The notes under the pieces are model-generated. The model worked only from the letters and a program-made list of their open reading frames with translations, was not told where the DNA came from and did no database searches. A stretch of 64,000 bases of DNA from Niastella yeongjuensis (GTDB lineage Bacteria > Bacteroidota > Bacteroidia > Chitinophagales > Chitinophagaceae). Where the stretch lies: NCBI RefSeq assembly GCF_900110245.1, contig NZ_FOCZ01000007.1, positions 310,001 through 374,000 of the forward strand. Reading direction: 5' to 3'. The position numbers and the translations under genes were made by a program. Of this stretch, positions 17,725-26,186 are shown in pieces (the first letter of the stretch is position 1; each line of letters starts with the position of its first letter).

Positions 17725-18796
17725 CCTCATCACTTTGCGGCAAGATAGGGAATCTGATAGAAGTTTTTCCATTAACGGTGGTTCCACCCTGGGCTGCATG
17801 AACGGCCATCGTATCGATGAGCACAGTAGGAAAGCCCAGCACCGGCATGGTTACTTCATCCAGGAATTTGACTTCATCATCGGTTAAAGTAATAGTAAGC
17901 GCCTGCAGGTTGTTTTCCAACTGAGCCAGTGTTCGGGCGCCTATGATGGTAGAGGTAATACCAGGCCGACCCATAACCCAGGCTAGTGAAATGGCAGCTA
18001 CCGGTACATTCCTGGTTTCCGCGATCTTTGCAAGGCGGTCAAGGACCACCAGGGTGGTTTCAGGCAGTTGTTCGGCAGCCCTCCGGCCATTTTGTGACTG
18101 GCCGTTATTGGCGCGGGTATACTTTCCCGATAAAATGCCGCCCTTTAAAGGCGACCAGGGCATAACCCCCAAACCGAGTTCCTGCGCCATGGGTATAGAA
18201 TCACCTTCTACGGTCCGTTCCAACAAATTATACTCCACCTGTAACCCAATGAAAGCGCTCCAACCGCGGAATGCGGCAATCATTTGTGACTGCGCCACTT
18301 TCCAGGCCGGGGTGTCAGACACGGCAATGTAACGTACTTTACCGGCCTTCACCATGTCATACAGCGCGCTCATGGTTTCTTCTATGGGGGTGTTGGCATC
18401 ATACCCATGCACCCAATACAGGTCGATATAATCTGTTTGTAACCGGCGCAATGAAGCTTCCAGCGACATGATAGTGGCCTTTCTGCCCGTTCCACCGCTG
18501 TTGGGGTCGGCAGGGTGCATGCTGCTGGAATATTTTGTGGAAAGCACCAGCCGGTCGCGCCGCGTGTTGGTTTCCCTGATATAATCGCCAATGATCTTTT
18601 CAGAATGCCCTTTTGTATACAGATTAGCGGTATCTATAATGTTACCGCCTTTTTGCAGGTAAGCGGCCAGTACTGCTTTGGATTCTTCCGGCGATGCGCC
18701 CCAGCCCCATTCTGTACCAAAAGTCATGGCGCCAAGTGTTGCCGGACTAACACGCAACCCTGAATGCCCCAGTGTTCTGTAATGTGATAATTCCAT
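17714..18796 (-). CDS. Aldo/keto reductase
   Basis: 360 residues from ATG 18796; upstream codons in frame look non-coding. The catalytic tetrad of the superfamily is intact: Asp55 and Tyr60 (DTANLYTKG), Lys88 (LVLSTKYSS) and His130 (YWVHGYD). The C-terminal NADPH-binding segment (STIIGARTLAQLENNL) is also present. These enzymes reduce aldehydes and ketones with NADPH; the substrate is not predictable here. First gene of a two-gene unit with the AraC regulator and divergent from modA. Confidence 0.9.
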   Translation of the reverse strand: MELSHYRTLGHSGLRVSPATLGAMTFGTEWGWGASPEESKAVLAAYLQKGGNIIDTANLYTKGHSEKIIGDYIRETNTRRDRLVLSTKYSSSMHPADPNSGGTGRKATIMSLEASLRRLQTDYIDLYWVHGYDANTPIEETMSALYDMVKAGKVRYIAVSDTPAWKVAQSQMIAAFRGWSAFIGLQVEYNLLERTVEGDSIPMAQELGLGVMPWSPLKGGILSGKYTRANNGQSQNGRRAAEQLPETTLVVLDRLAKIAETRNVPVAAISLAWVMGRPGITSTIIGARTLAQLENNLQALTITLTDDEVKFLDEVTMPVLGFPTVLIDTMAVHAAQGGTTVNGKTSIRFPILPQSDEDGY

Positions 18797-18948
18797 TGTA
18801 AAGTTTTTTGCGTGCACAAAGTTGAGCCGTAACCCGGCGGAAAGTGTAGTATAATCAGGGCGTGATGTAGCCAAACCCGGGATAAAATAGCAGGTCCCTG
18901 ATATTGTTCAAATAGCGTAGTTTCGCTAATCAATTAAATTTGAAGCAG

Positions 18949-19707
18949 ATGAGAAAGAAAATGCCTTTCTTCTTTATGCTGGCGTTCTCCTCCCTGACGT
19001 TACTGGCACAGCAGAAGTTAACAGTGGCGGTGGCCGCCAATATGCAGTACACCATCCAGGAGTTGATAAAAGAGTTCAACAAAACAAACAAAACGAAGAT
19101 AGAAGTGGTGCTGGGTGCCTCCGGTAAACTTACCCAGCAGATCCTCAACGGCGCCCCCTTCGATATTTTTATTTCTGCCGATGTGGCCTTTCCGGATAAA
19201 CTGGAAGATTACAATTATACATTGGAAGATCCTAAAGTATATGCACAGGGGGTACTGGTATTATGGAGTGCAAAACCGGCCATTCAGCCGGCAAAGGACC
19301 TGAAGCTGCTGGTAAGCCCTAAGATCAAAAGCATAGCTATTGCCAATCCCCAAACAGCGCCTTATGGCAGTGCGGCAGAAGCTATTCTGAAGAAATATAA
19401 GCTGTATGATATCGTGTCATCGAAACTGGTAACGGGTGAAAACATTACCCAGACAAGCCAGTTCATTGCTACCCAAAATGCCGACATTGGCTTTACGGCA
19501 AAGTCGATTGTGATCTCCAGTGAAATGAAGGGCAAAGGAAAATGGGTGGAATTGAATACCGGTGATTATCCGCCTATTGAACAGGCTGCCGCCTTATTGA
19601 AACAAGCTAAGCAGAGTAATGAAGCAACAGCCAGACAATTTTATAATTTCCTGTTTTCTGCAAAGGCAAAAGCCATTTATAACAAATTTGGGTACATTGT
19701 AAAATGA
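18949..19707 (+). CDS. modA: Molybdate ABC transporter, periplasmic binding protein
   Basis: 252 residues from ATG 18949 (a TTG nine bases earlier is less likely). Signal peptide MRKKMPFFFMLAFSSLTLLAQQ, then the ModA fold: LTVAVAANMQYTIQEL, GASGKLTQQILNGAPFDIFISADVAFPDKL, and IAIANPQTAPYGSAAEAIL, which form the oxyanion-binding site for molybdate or tungstate. It has no lipobox, so it is soluble in the periplasm. It overlaps modB by 4 bp (ATGA). Confidence 0.92.
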   Translation: MRKKMPFFFMLAFSSLTLLAQQKLTVAVAANMQYTIQELIKEFNKTNKTKIEVVLGASGKLTQQILNGAPFDIFISADVAFPDKLEDYNYTLEDPKVYAQGVLVLWSAKPAIQPAKDLKLLVSPKIKSIAIANPQTAPYGSAAEAILKKYKLYDIVSSKLVTGENITQTSQFIATQNADIGFTAKSIVISSEMKGKGKWVELNTGDYPPIEQAAALLKQAKQSNEATARQFYNFLFSAKAKAIYNKFGYIVK

Positions 19708-20378
19708 TCGCATTAGCACCTTTGTGGCTTACATTAAAACTGGCGTTGAGCACAACGCTTATTTTATTTATTATAGCCGTACCATTGGCCAACTGGTTAA
19801 GCGGCGATAAGGGCTTTTTCAAAATAATAGTACAGGCGATCGTGAGTATGCCGCTTGTTTTACCACCTACGGTGATCGGTTTTTATTTGTTGCTGGCGTT
19901 TAGTCCGGCCAATTTTTTGGGCCACTGGCTGGAAGAATGGCTGGATGTGCGGCTGGTGTTCTCCTTTTCGGGTTTGTTGATCGCGTCGGTGATTTACAGT
20001 TTTCCCTTTATGGTACACCCTGTGCAGTCGGGCCTTTCATCTTTATCGCCCAGTTTAAAAGAAGCGGCTTACTCGCTGGGAAAAACCAGGTGGCAAACGC
20101 TTTTACAGGTATTGTTGCCAAACATCAAACCTTCCCTGCTAACGGGTATTGTACTTACCTTTGCGCATACCGTTGGAGAGTTTGGCGTGGTGCTGATGAT
20201 TGGCGGTAATATACCCGGTAAAACCCGAACGGCTTCCGTGGCCATATACGATGAAGTAGAAGCATTCAATTACCACAATGCGAATGTATATGCAGGTATA
20301 TTGCTGGCCCTGTCATTTGTAATATTGCTGACACTCTATTCATTCAACCGCAAAATGCAGCAGACTAAATTTTACTGA
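19704..20378 (+). CDS. modB: Molybdate ABC transporter, permease
   Basis: 224 residues with five or six hydrophobic helices and the cytoplasmic EAA loop that contacts the ATPase (KEAAYSLGKTRWQTLLQVLLPNIKP), followed by the GEFGVVLMIGGNIPGKTRTASVAIYD segment diagnostic of ModB/CysT-type permeases. It starts within the stop of modA and ends 5 bp before modC, so the three genes form one operon. Confidence 0.93.
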   Translation: MIALAPLWLTLKLALSTTLILFIIAVPLANWLSGDKGFFKIIVQAIVSMPLVLPPTVIGFYLLLAFSPANFLGHWLEEWLDVRLVFSFSGLLIASVIYSFPFMVHPVQSGLSSLSPSLKEAAYSLGKTRWQTLLQVLLPNIKPSLLTGIVLTFAHTVGEFGVVLMIGGNIPGKTRTASVAIYDEVEAFNYHNANVYAGILLALSFVILLTLYSFNRKMQQTKFY

Positions 20379-20383
20379 GTGCT

Positions 20384-21238
20384 ATGATCAATTTTTCGTT
20401 GCAGAAGCAATTACATACGGCAGCCGGTGAAATGCAATTACAGGTGAGCGCCCAGATAGAGCGCGGAAAATTTGTGAGTTTATATGGGGCATCGGGAACC
20501 GGTAAAACATCCATTTTGCGGATGCTTGCCGGGTTTATGAAACCCGACGATGGTTTTATTAATGTGAACGATACCGTTTGGTACCATGCTTCGGGAAAAA
20601 GAAATATAGAACCGCAGCAAAGAAGGATTGGGTTCGTGTTCCAGGACTATGCCCTGTTCCCCAATATGAATGTGCGGGAAAACATCTTGTTTGCCCTGGG
20701 TAAGAATGAGTCTCCCGCTATTGTGGATGAACTGCTGGATGTGACCGGGTTAACCAATTTGGCAGCCAGAAAGATCCAGACGCTTTCCGGTGGCCAGCAA
20801 CAACGGGTGGCGCTGGCAAGGGCCATTGCCAATAAACCGGCCATTTTACTGCTCGACGAGCCTTTGTCGGCCATTGACAACGAGATGCGCGTATACCTGC
20901 AGGATACCTTAAAGGAGATCCACCAGCGTTATGCGTTAACAACCATTCTGGTAAGCCACAACGCCAATGAGATCATCAAGCTGTCTGATCTGGTTATTCA
21001 TTTAGACCAGGGCCGTTTTCAGCAACAAACCACCCCTGCCCGGTTCTTTCAGAACGGTCAGGAGGCCGCTAAAATAGCCGGGAACATTGTTTCCATAGAT
21101 GAAAATGGTAATGCGGTTGTTTTAATTGAGAACCGCCTGGTAAGCGTACCCGTAGCAGGCCAACAACTAAGTATTAACGACAAGGTGGAGATCACCTGCA
21201 GCAATATAAAAGCCGATCTTTCAAAACAAGGGAAATAA
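20384..21238 (+). CDS. modC: Molybdate ABC transporter, ATPase
   Basis: 284 residues. Walker A GASGTGKTS (35-43), Q-loop VFQDYALFPNMNV, signature LSGGQQQRVALARA, Walker B ILLLDEPLSAID, and H-loop VSHNANE. The C-terminal regulatory part is shorter than in Escherichia coli ModC (about 350 residues) and holds at most one partial TOBE-like domain (KIAGNIVSIDENGNAVV). The final residues QGK and stop lie in a block duplicated from, or to, the end of the AraC gene at 15008. Confidence 0.92.
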   Translation: MINFSLQKQLHTAAGEMQLQVSAQIERGKFVSLYGASGTGKTSILRMLAGFMKPDDGFINVNDTVWYHASGKRNIEPQQRRIGFVFQDYALFPNMNVRENILFALGKNESPAIVDELLDVTGLTNLAARKIQTLSGGQQQRVALARAIANKPAILLLDEPLSAIDNEMRVYLQDTLKEIHQRYALTTILVSHNANEIIKLSDLVIHLDQGRFQQQTTPARFFQNGQEAAKIAGNIVSIDENGNAVVLIENRLVSVPVAGQQLSINDKVEITCSNIKADLSKQGK

Positions 21239-21334
21239 TTACAACTAACCGGGAAATAACCCCATCACCTACCCTCCTTTTCTATCGCATCTTTGTCTCG
21301 TTGAAACAAACAAAAACAATCAACGACAAATATC
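21230..21334 (+). promoter_or_regulatory. Upstream region of hydrolase gene 2, duplicate of 15860-15964
   Basis: Begins GGGAAATAATTACAAC at the end of modC; also carries CGGGAAA and CATCTTTG followed by CGTTGAA at positions matching those before hydrolase gene 1. The stop-to-ATG distance is 96 bp, as in the other copy. The second hydrolase may therefore have its own promoter rather than depend on the mod operon. Confidence 0.6.
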
Positions 21335-22111
21335 ATGGAAAAAAGATCATTAAAGAATAGTCTGATAGCCGCCACCCTGGCCCTTTTTGCTACAACGGCT
21401 ACTGTAACAGAAGCCGATGCCCAACAGGTGAAAAACGTAGTATTGGTACACGGCGCTTTTGCCGACGGTTCCGGCTACAAAGGGCTTTATCAGGAACTCA
21501 CGAAAAAAGGATATCATGTAACTGTGGTGCAAAACCCGTTGTCGTCCCTGGAAGATGATGTGAAAGCCACCAAACTGGCCCTTGATAAACAGGATGGCCC
21601 AACCATACTGGCCGGTCACAGCTGGGGCGGTACCGTGATCACCGAAGCCGGAAATCACCCCAAAGTAGCAGCCCTGGTGTATATTGCCGCTTTTCAACCC
21701 GATAATGGCGAATCTACCTTGAAATGGGCCCAGTCATTGCCAGCCGCTCCTGAAAACGGAATTTTACCTCCCGATGATAATGGTATTATTTACTTCAGCA
21801 AGGAAAAGTACCATGCCGGTTTTTGTGCCGATCTGAGCCAGGCAGACGCTGATTTTATGTACGCTTCACAAGGTACCATTTATGCAAAAGCGTTTGTTGC
21901 CAATATCACCGATGCTGCCTGGAGACATAAACCCTCTTTTGGTATTGTAGCTACAGAAGACAAAGCGATCAATCCCGATATTGAACGGAACATGTACAAA
22001 CGTTCCAATACAAAGATCACCGAAATAAAAGGCAGCCACGTAGTATTTGTATCACAACCGGCAAAAGTGGCCGCTGTGATCATTGAAGCTGCGAAAAGTG
22101 TAAGTAAATAA
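21335..22111 (+). CDS. Alpha/beta hydrolase, exported paralogue
   Basis: 258 residues. A signal peptide (MEKRSLKNSLIAATLALFATT, cleavage near ADA-QQ) precedes the same catalytic domain as the 15965 gene: NVVLVHGAFADGSG, GHSWGG with Ser94, acid near Asp206 and His232 (KGSHVVFVSQP). The two proteins align throughout except for the 24-residue N-terminal difference and scattered substitutions. It is likely periplasmic, with the same kind of ester or lactone substrate as the cytoplasmic copy. A strong terminator follows. Confidence 0.85.
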   Translation: MEKRSLKNSLIAATLALFATTATVTEADAQQVKNVVLVHGAFADGSGYKGLYQELTKKGYHVTVVQNPLSSLEDDVKATKLALDKQDGPTILAGHSWGGTVITEAGNHPKVAALVYIAAFQPDNGESTLKWAQSLPAAPENGILPPDDNGIIYFSKEKYHAGFCADLSQADADFMYASQGTIYAKAFVANITDAAWRHKPSFGIVATEDKAINPDIERNMYKRSNTKITEIKGSHVVFVSQPAKVAAVIIEAAKSVSK

Positions 22112-22132
22112 ATCAGGAAGTGCAATAAGGAT

Positions 22133-22164
22133 AAAGGCCGTTTGCCAGCTGGCAGACGGCCTTT
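22133..22164 (+). terminator. Intrinsic terminator hairpin after the mod/hydrolase region
   Basis: AAAGGCCGTTTGCC, loop AGCT, GGCAGACGGCCTTT: a 14-bp stem with one wobble pair, followed by GCTGTTTAACTG. The U tract is weak but the stem is strong. Confidence 0.8.
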
Positions 22165-22239
22165 GCTGTTTAACTGTTAACCCATTCCCGGGGCCTAAAT
22201 CATTCGTAAATTTCATGTAGCATAAAATTGGCCATACAA

Positions 22240-23025
22240 ATGGATCCACTTCGGGAAAAGATTTTTCAGGTAAATGCCTTGTTGATAGCAGCTGTCTTTT
22301 TTATCATCATTTATGTGTTGAACTGGTTGGGATATGTAATGAAGAAAAAGATGGTGCAGGGTAAACCCGAAAGGGATCTTAGCCTGGGGACAGCAGAAGG
22401 TGCATTAATGGGGTTGATGGCTTTATTACTCGCGTTTACTTTCGGAATGGCTTCCTCAAAATATGAATCCCGGCGTCAAACAATAATAGATGAAGCTAAT
22501 TTACTCAACACCGCCTTATTTCGGATTAAATTGTATCCCGACAGTATTAAGAAATCAATGTTAGGTGATTTTAAGAAATACCTGGATGCAAGGATCGATT
22601 ACTGGGATGCAGGCGATGATCCGGTTAAAATAAATGCGGCGCTGAACAATGCCGGTAACTATTTCAATAGTTTTTGGAATGATAACGCCTTATTGATAAA
22701 TGACCCAAATAACAGGTCACGCGCCGAACAATTGGTGCCAGTGCTCATCAATATGAAAAATATGGTTACTACGCGGGAAGCTGGAAGGGTATCAACAGTG
22801 CCTTCATTGATCATTCTGGTGTTGTTAATACTGGTTTTTGTGGCCAGCTTTCTTACCGGTTTTGGGTTAAAACCCGGGAGCAGGAACCCTGTGTTTTCGA
22901 TAGCGTTTACAATCATGTTATCAGTTGCATTGTACATTATAATGGAGTTGAGCCGGCCCCGGCAGGGTTTGATCAACCTTGGATTTGCAGAGAAGGAAAT
23001 CGTGGACGTCAGGAAAAACTTTTAA
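22240..23025 (+). CDS. DUF4239-like (bestrophin-like) membrane protein
   Basis: 261 residues from ATG 22240. Two hydrophobic N-terminal helices (LLIAAVFFIIIYVLNWLGYV; EGALMGLMALLLAFTFGMA), a soluble helical middle starting with SSKYESRRQTIIDEANLLNTA, and two C-terminal helices (SLIILVLLILVFVASFLTGFG; AFTIMLSVALYIIMELSRPRQGL). The E/DANxLxTA segment and the SRPRxG end are the hallmark of DUF4239 proteins, which are distantly related to bestrophin channels. Function is unknown. A small lipoprotein gene follows after 2 bp. Confidence 0.75.
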   Translation: MDPLREKIFQVNALLIAAVFFIIIYVLNWLGYVMKKKMVQGKPERDLSLGTAEGALMGLMALLLAFTFGMASSKYESRRQTIIDEANLLNTALFRIKLYPDSIKKSMLGDFKKYLDARIDYWDAGDDPVKINAALNNAGNYFNSFWNDNALLINDPNNRSRAEQLVPVLINMKNMVTTREAGRVSTVPSLIILVLLILVFVASFLTGFGLKPGSRNPVFSIAFTIMLSVALYIIMELSRPRQGLINLGFAEKEIVDVRKNF

Positions 23026-23027
23026 CC

Positions 23028-23285
23028 ATGGTACGCGCACTTTTTATTGTCGCTGTTTTGTTTGCATCCTGCTCCTCTTCAGATTCAGAGTTTGAAATAA
23101 AGGAGAGCGAAGTACCACCCAATGTAATGGCTGCATTTAAAGCGAAATACCCCTCCGCCCGCGATGCCAGTTGGGAAGCCGAAAAAGAGGATGGCCAATT
23201 TTTCTTTGAAGTGGAGTTTACAGATGGCAATAAAGATAAAGAAGTGCGTATAACGCCTGATGGGGCCTCGGTGGTGGAGGAATAA
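23028..23285 (+). CDS. PepSY-like small lipoprotein
   Basis: 85 residues. Lipoprotein signal MVRALFIVAVLFASCS with lipobox FASC (Cys15). The mature part (ESEVPPNVMAAFKAKYPSARDASWEAEKEDGQFFFEVEFTDGNKDKEVRITPDGASV) is one PepSY_like (BLIP-like) domain, a family common in Bacteroidota periplasms and thought to bind peptides or inhibit peptidases. Two bases separate it from the DUF4239-like gene, so the pair is one operon, closed by the terminator at 23370. Confidence 0.75.
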   Translation: MVRALFIVAVLFASCSSSDSEFEIKESEVPPNVMAAFKAKYPSARDASWEAEKEDGQFFFEVEFTDGNKDKEVRITPDGASVVEE

Positions 23286-23369
23286 GGGTTGGCAAAAAAA
23301 GGTAAAAATATTTTAGTCATTTAGGTAGTACAACTGTTTTAATAGTACACTGATCAGTACTTATTACTG

Positions 23370-23397
23370 AAGCCCCGGTGTTTCCACACTGGGGCTT
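23370..23397. terminator. Bidirectional intrinsic terminator
   Basis: AAGCCCCGGTGT, TTCC, ACACTGGGGCTT followed by TTATT on the plus strand. It sits between the plus-strand lipoprotein and the minus-strand sulfatase remnant/GH172 gene. Confidence 0.8.
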
Positions 23398-23550
23398 TTA
23401 TTGCTTTGCCATTGCCATATTTAGCCGGTCTTCAGCAGAAATAAGGTGGTCGTGGCTATCGTCCCCAACTTCGAGTTTCACCCAGTGAATGTCGCCATTG
23501 AACTTATTGCCGGTTGAGCCATATTCCGGGGATGCGGGATTAGTTAATTT
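23398..23550 (-). pseudogene. C-terminal remnant of an arylsulfatase
   Basis: About 49 codons ending at 23398 read PASPEYGSTGNKFNGDIHW, then a GDDSHDHLISAEDRLNMAMAKQ-type tail, which is the characteristic C-terminus of Bacteroidota arylsulfatases (NKF.G.I.WV...LISPEERL..AMARQ). The catalytic domain with its formylglycine site is absent: directly upstream on this strand lies the end of the GH172 gene in another frame, whose stop is at 23540. This is best explained by a deletion that joined a GH172 gene to the tail of a sulfatase gene. Confidence 0.65.
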
Positions 23551-24697
23551 CAAGCAGATCCCTTTCCGGTAATTTTGGAAACGGCGCATGTGGTTCTGTT
23601 TGATACCAGAATACAACAGATGCCAGGTCGTTTTGCTGTGGCAAATAGCGGCCATCATTTCGCCACCCGATAGACTGTATTGTGACTTTCAGATTTTTTT
23701 CAAAGCGTATAGGATCACTGATGTGCCAGCGATACAAACCAAAACGTTGCATTACATTATAATGCCCGTCACCACGAATTACCTGTGGCATGCCTGTATA
23801 GGGACTGCAGAATTCAGTGTAGTCAGTGTTTTCAACGCCGGCATCGTTTTTCTTTCTTGTATCAAAATCGTAGGAGCCGCAGAAGTAATCTTCAGTGCCC
23901 GTTCCGCAGATGGTTGGAAACTTTGTATCGTCATCCATAAAGAATTTTATCTCGCCTTCACCCCACCAGCCGTTGTTTGTAACGCCGACAGCAAGATAGG
24001 TGCCCACATATTGCCCGTGCCCTTTTATGCCATCTACCAACACATAATCCTGTTTGTGAGGCAGGGGATTTGTGCGGTGGAACTGTGCATGGAAATAAGC
24101 TGCATCATTAGGCACGTCAGTAAGAATGTAATCAACCTGGTAGAAAAGATACATGTCTTTGTCAGCGATGTTCTCCATGGTTATCTTACACTTTTTTCTG
24201 AAAGGCATTGGCCAGTAACAGTTAAATGCGCTCCCCGGATTTACGGCTACTGCAAGTGACTGCAAAGGCGAATATTTTCCCCAGCCCATGCAAAAGAAAT
24301 CACCAACCGGCGCTTCAACACTCGGCGTTGTTTCGTCATCCCAATAAAAGCGAATTATGGTATTGCGCCAGTTGCCTGTCGGCGTCATCCAGATATGTTG
24401 GACAGAACCCGGCCCATCCATTTCTGCAATGGTATAAGTTGTTTTTGATTTTATTACAATGCTTGGACTCACTTTCCAGCCTTGCCCCAGTTCTCTTGAA
24501 GCGCCGCTGCCTGTGCCCGTTGTAGCCATTCCGCCTTTGCCTTTTTCGCCTGAGAAGTTTTCAGGACTTATTGAGCGACTCTTAGCATTGCTCAATTGAA
24601 AAAGATTTCCCATGTTTGAATTAATGCCATTGAAGTTTTGTGCAAAAGTTGAAACGCAGCATATACAGGCTGCAACTAAGAAGGAGAGTCTTGGCAT
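23540..24697 (-). CDS. Secreted DUF2961/GH172 family glycoside hydrolase-like protein
   Basis: 385 residues from ATG 24697 (a TTG at 24727 is less likely). Signal peptide MPRLSFLVAACICCVSTFAQ. Family motifs: WMTPTGNWRNTIIRFYWDDE, PVGDFFCMGWG, GWWGEGEIKFFMDDD and GTGTEDYFCGSYDF, the last two carrying the acidic residues of GH172. Characterised members act on difructose dianhydride or arabinofuranose-containing glycans. The C-terminus (PKLPERDLLEIN) runs into the sulfatase remnant, so a few terminal residues may not be original. Isolated gene, no SusCD partner nearby. Confidence 0.8.
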   Translation of the reverse strand: MPRLSFLVAACICCVSTFAQNFNGINSNMGNLFQLSNAKSRSISPENFSGEKGKGGMATTGTGSGASRELGQGWKVSPSIVIKSKTTYTIAEMDGPGSVQHIWMTPTGNWRNTIIRFYWDDETTPSVEAPVGDFFCMGWGKYSPLQSLAVAVNPGSAFNCYWPMPFRKKCKITMENIADKDMYLFYQVDYILTDVPNDAAYFHAQFHRTNPLPHKQDYVLVDGIKGHGQYVGTYLAVGVTNNGWWGEGEIKFFMDDDTKFPTICGTGTEDYFCGSYDFDTRKKNDAGVENTDYTEFCSPYTGMPQVIRGDGHYNVMQRFGLYRWHISDPIRFEKNLKVTIQSIGWRNDGRYLPQQNDLASVVFWYQTEPHAPFPKLPERDLLEIN

Positions 24698-24758
24698 AAG
24701 CAATGTTTTAGAAAGTTTAATTAGCAATTTGAATCGTTGGCATTGGCTAATCCGTTCG

Positions 24759-25481
24759 TTACAGTGAAAACCGGATCCAATTTCGTTTGCCGATTTTTGC
24801 TGTGTCGGGTGTCAAATCGGTTATCTCGAGCATTTTAAATTTGTTCTTACTTATCTTTTTAACGAAATAGCTATATGGCTTGTCAATGTCCATGTAGTTC
24901 AGATCGTAAACACAATGTCCGATTTCCCGCCACGCCTTGTTTTTTAATGAATAAACATACAAAGATTTATAATGACTTACACAGCTTGAATAATATTGTC
25001 CAATTTCTGAAACCCCGTCTTCATCTATGTCGCCAACTAAAAATATATTTGAAGGATGGCAGCAATAAGAATCTGTTTGAAGACGTGGCAGCGTGGTGTC
25101 GGTAAAATAATAGCATTGCCCTTCGATATCGGTTAATGGCGGTAATACAAAAACAGAATCCATCTTTAGATTGTTTTTAATATGGCCAATAGAATACAAA
25201 CCTTCAAATCCTTCTTTCATTTCCTGCTGCCAGTACGAGCTACGAGTGGTGTCTGATCCATACTTGCTGAAATAATAGTTGAGTATAGATTTATGTTCGG
25301 GCAAAATAGAATCACTGAAGAAAAGATAGTCGGTAACCTTTGTCATATGGGTATCAGTGATGGTGTTTGGTATTTTGGTTTTTGGTACCAACTTAGTTAC
25401 AGGTGCTGAGGCCTTTTGGGGCTTGTCTTTACAGGAAGCAAGTAAAAAAGTCGTCAAAATTGCTATAGTAACTTTCACCAT
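24759..25481 (-). CDS. Lipoprotein of unknown function
   Basis: 240 residues; signal MVKVTIAILTTFLLASCKDK with lipobox LASC (Cys17). The mature domain has a Cys pair in DSYCCHPSNIFLVGDIDEDGVSEIGQYY, where DIDEDG resembles a calcium-binding repeat loop, followed by SLYVYSLKNKAWREIGHC. This may be one VCBS/FG-GAP-like blade, but the protein is not recognised as a whole. It ends only about 60 bp before the GH172 start and could be transcribed with it. Confidence 0.65.
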   Translation of the reverse strand: MVKVTIAILTTFLLASCKDKPQKASAPVTKLVPKTKIPNTITDTHMTKVTDYLFFSDSILPEHKSILNYYFSKYGSDTTRSSYWQQEMKEGFEGLYSIGHIKNNLKMDSVFVLPPLTDIEGQCYYFTDTTLPRLQTDSYCCHPSNIFLVGDIDEDGVSEIGQYYSSCVSHYKSLYVYSLKNKAWREIGHCVYDLNYMDIDKPYSYFVKKISKNKFKMLEITDLTPDTAKIGKRNWIRFSL

Positions 25482-25689
25482 TGGGGTTTTTATTTTAGTC
25501 AGCGTTTCGGGGCTTACCGGGGTCTGGAATTAGCACTCCGTATGCCTGAGCAGTTGCTGGTTAAAGTTAGATGTTGAAGGAATAAGCTCCAAATTACTTA
25601 TGTGTTTGATTGAAAAACAATACCTTATTCGACCAGCAGCCGGTCAATGGCCTGAATACCTACATTGAAAATTTTTTTGACAACTTCAG

Positions 25690-25731
25690 CTTATTGAATG
25701 GCGACTTTGGCTCATTGAATGACGGAATAAA
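25690..25731 (+). repeat. Two 21-bp units with ATTGAATG core
   Basis: CTTATTGAATGGCGACTTTG(G) and CTCATTGAATGACGGAATAA(A), 21 bp each. The word TTGAATGACGG recurs in the block at 26187-26291. Confidence 0.55.
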
Positions 25732-25897
25732 TTTTGATTTCACGTCTTTGTCTTGTCCGATGTGACAATAAGCACATTAATTCACCTAATGGGCTATTCG
25801 ATACTGCCAATGGTGTATTGGAGAATTATAATGAGCTATGCGCAGATTACAATAAATCATGTGCAGGTGGCAATCGGATTTTTTTCGGTTAAAATAA

Positions 25898-25968
25898 ATT
25901 TATGGAAGCCATCATACGATTTATGGAGGCTATCATTCGATTTATGGAAGCTATCCTATGAATTATGG
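25898..25968 (+). repeat. 21-bp tandem repeat, 3.4 copies
   Basis: Three units of ATTTATGGAAGCYATCMTAY(G) starting at 25898, 25919 and 25940, then a partial AATTATGG. Copies differ at 3-6 positions. The period is a multiple of three, so it reads through as a heptapeptide repeat, but the flanks do not look coding. Confidence 0.8.
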
Positions 25969-26186
25969 TAACTCCCAAAAAAATATTCTGGCCTTCAACC
26001 AACTTATGCTAACTACTAACTGTCTTATTGTAGCTTTAACTTACTTATTTCATGAAAAAATTGTCACATGTCGTCAAAAAATAAATTATTCCGATTTGGG
26101 AACATAATTATTGAGGCTACAAAATAATATATGGCGTGAATTATTAAAAAACGGAAGCCTACAGCCGAAATATGATGGCTGTCTTC

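Noticed and set aside
23560-23658. Longer minus-strand frame extending the sulfatase tail upstream to 23658
   Set aside because: Residues before the PASPEYGS phrase are antisense-like codons of the GH172 gene in another frame; only the last 49 codons resemble sulfatases.
25898-25968. Possible CRISPR-like array
   Set aside because: The 21-bp units are directly adjacent with no spacers, only 3.4 copies, and no cas or other nuclease-array genes are nearby.
25753-25971. 72-codon plus-strand frame with repeated DLWKLSY-type heptapeptide
   Set aside because: The repeated peptide follows from the 21-bp DNA repeat; the flanking residues show no domain and no family likeness, so it is not called as a gene.
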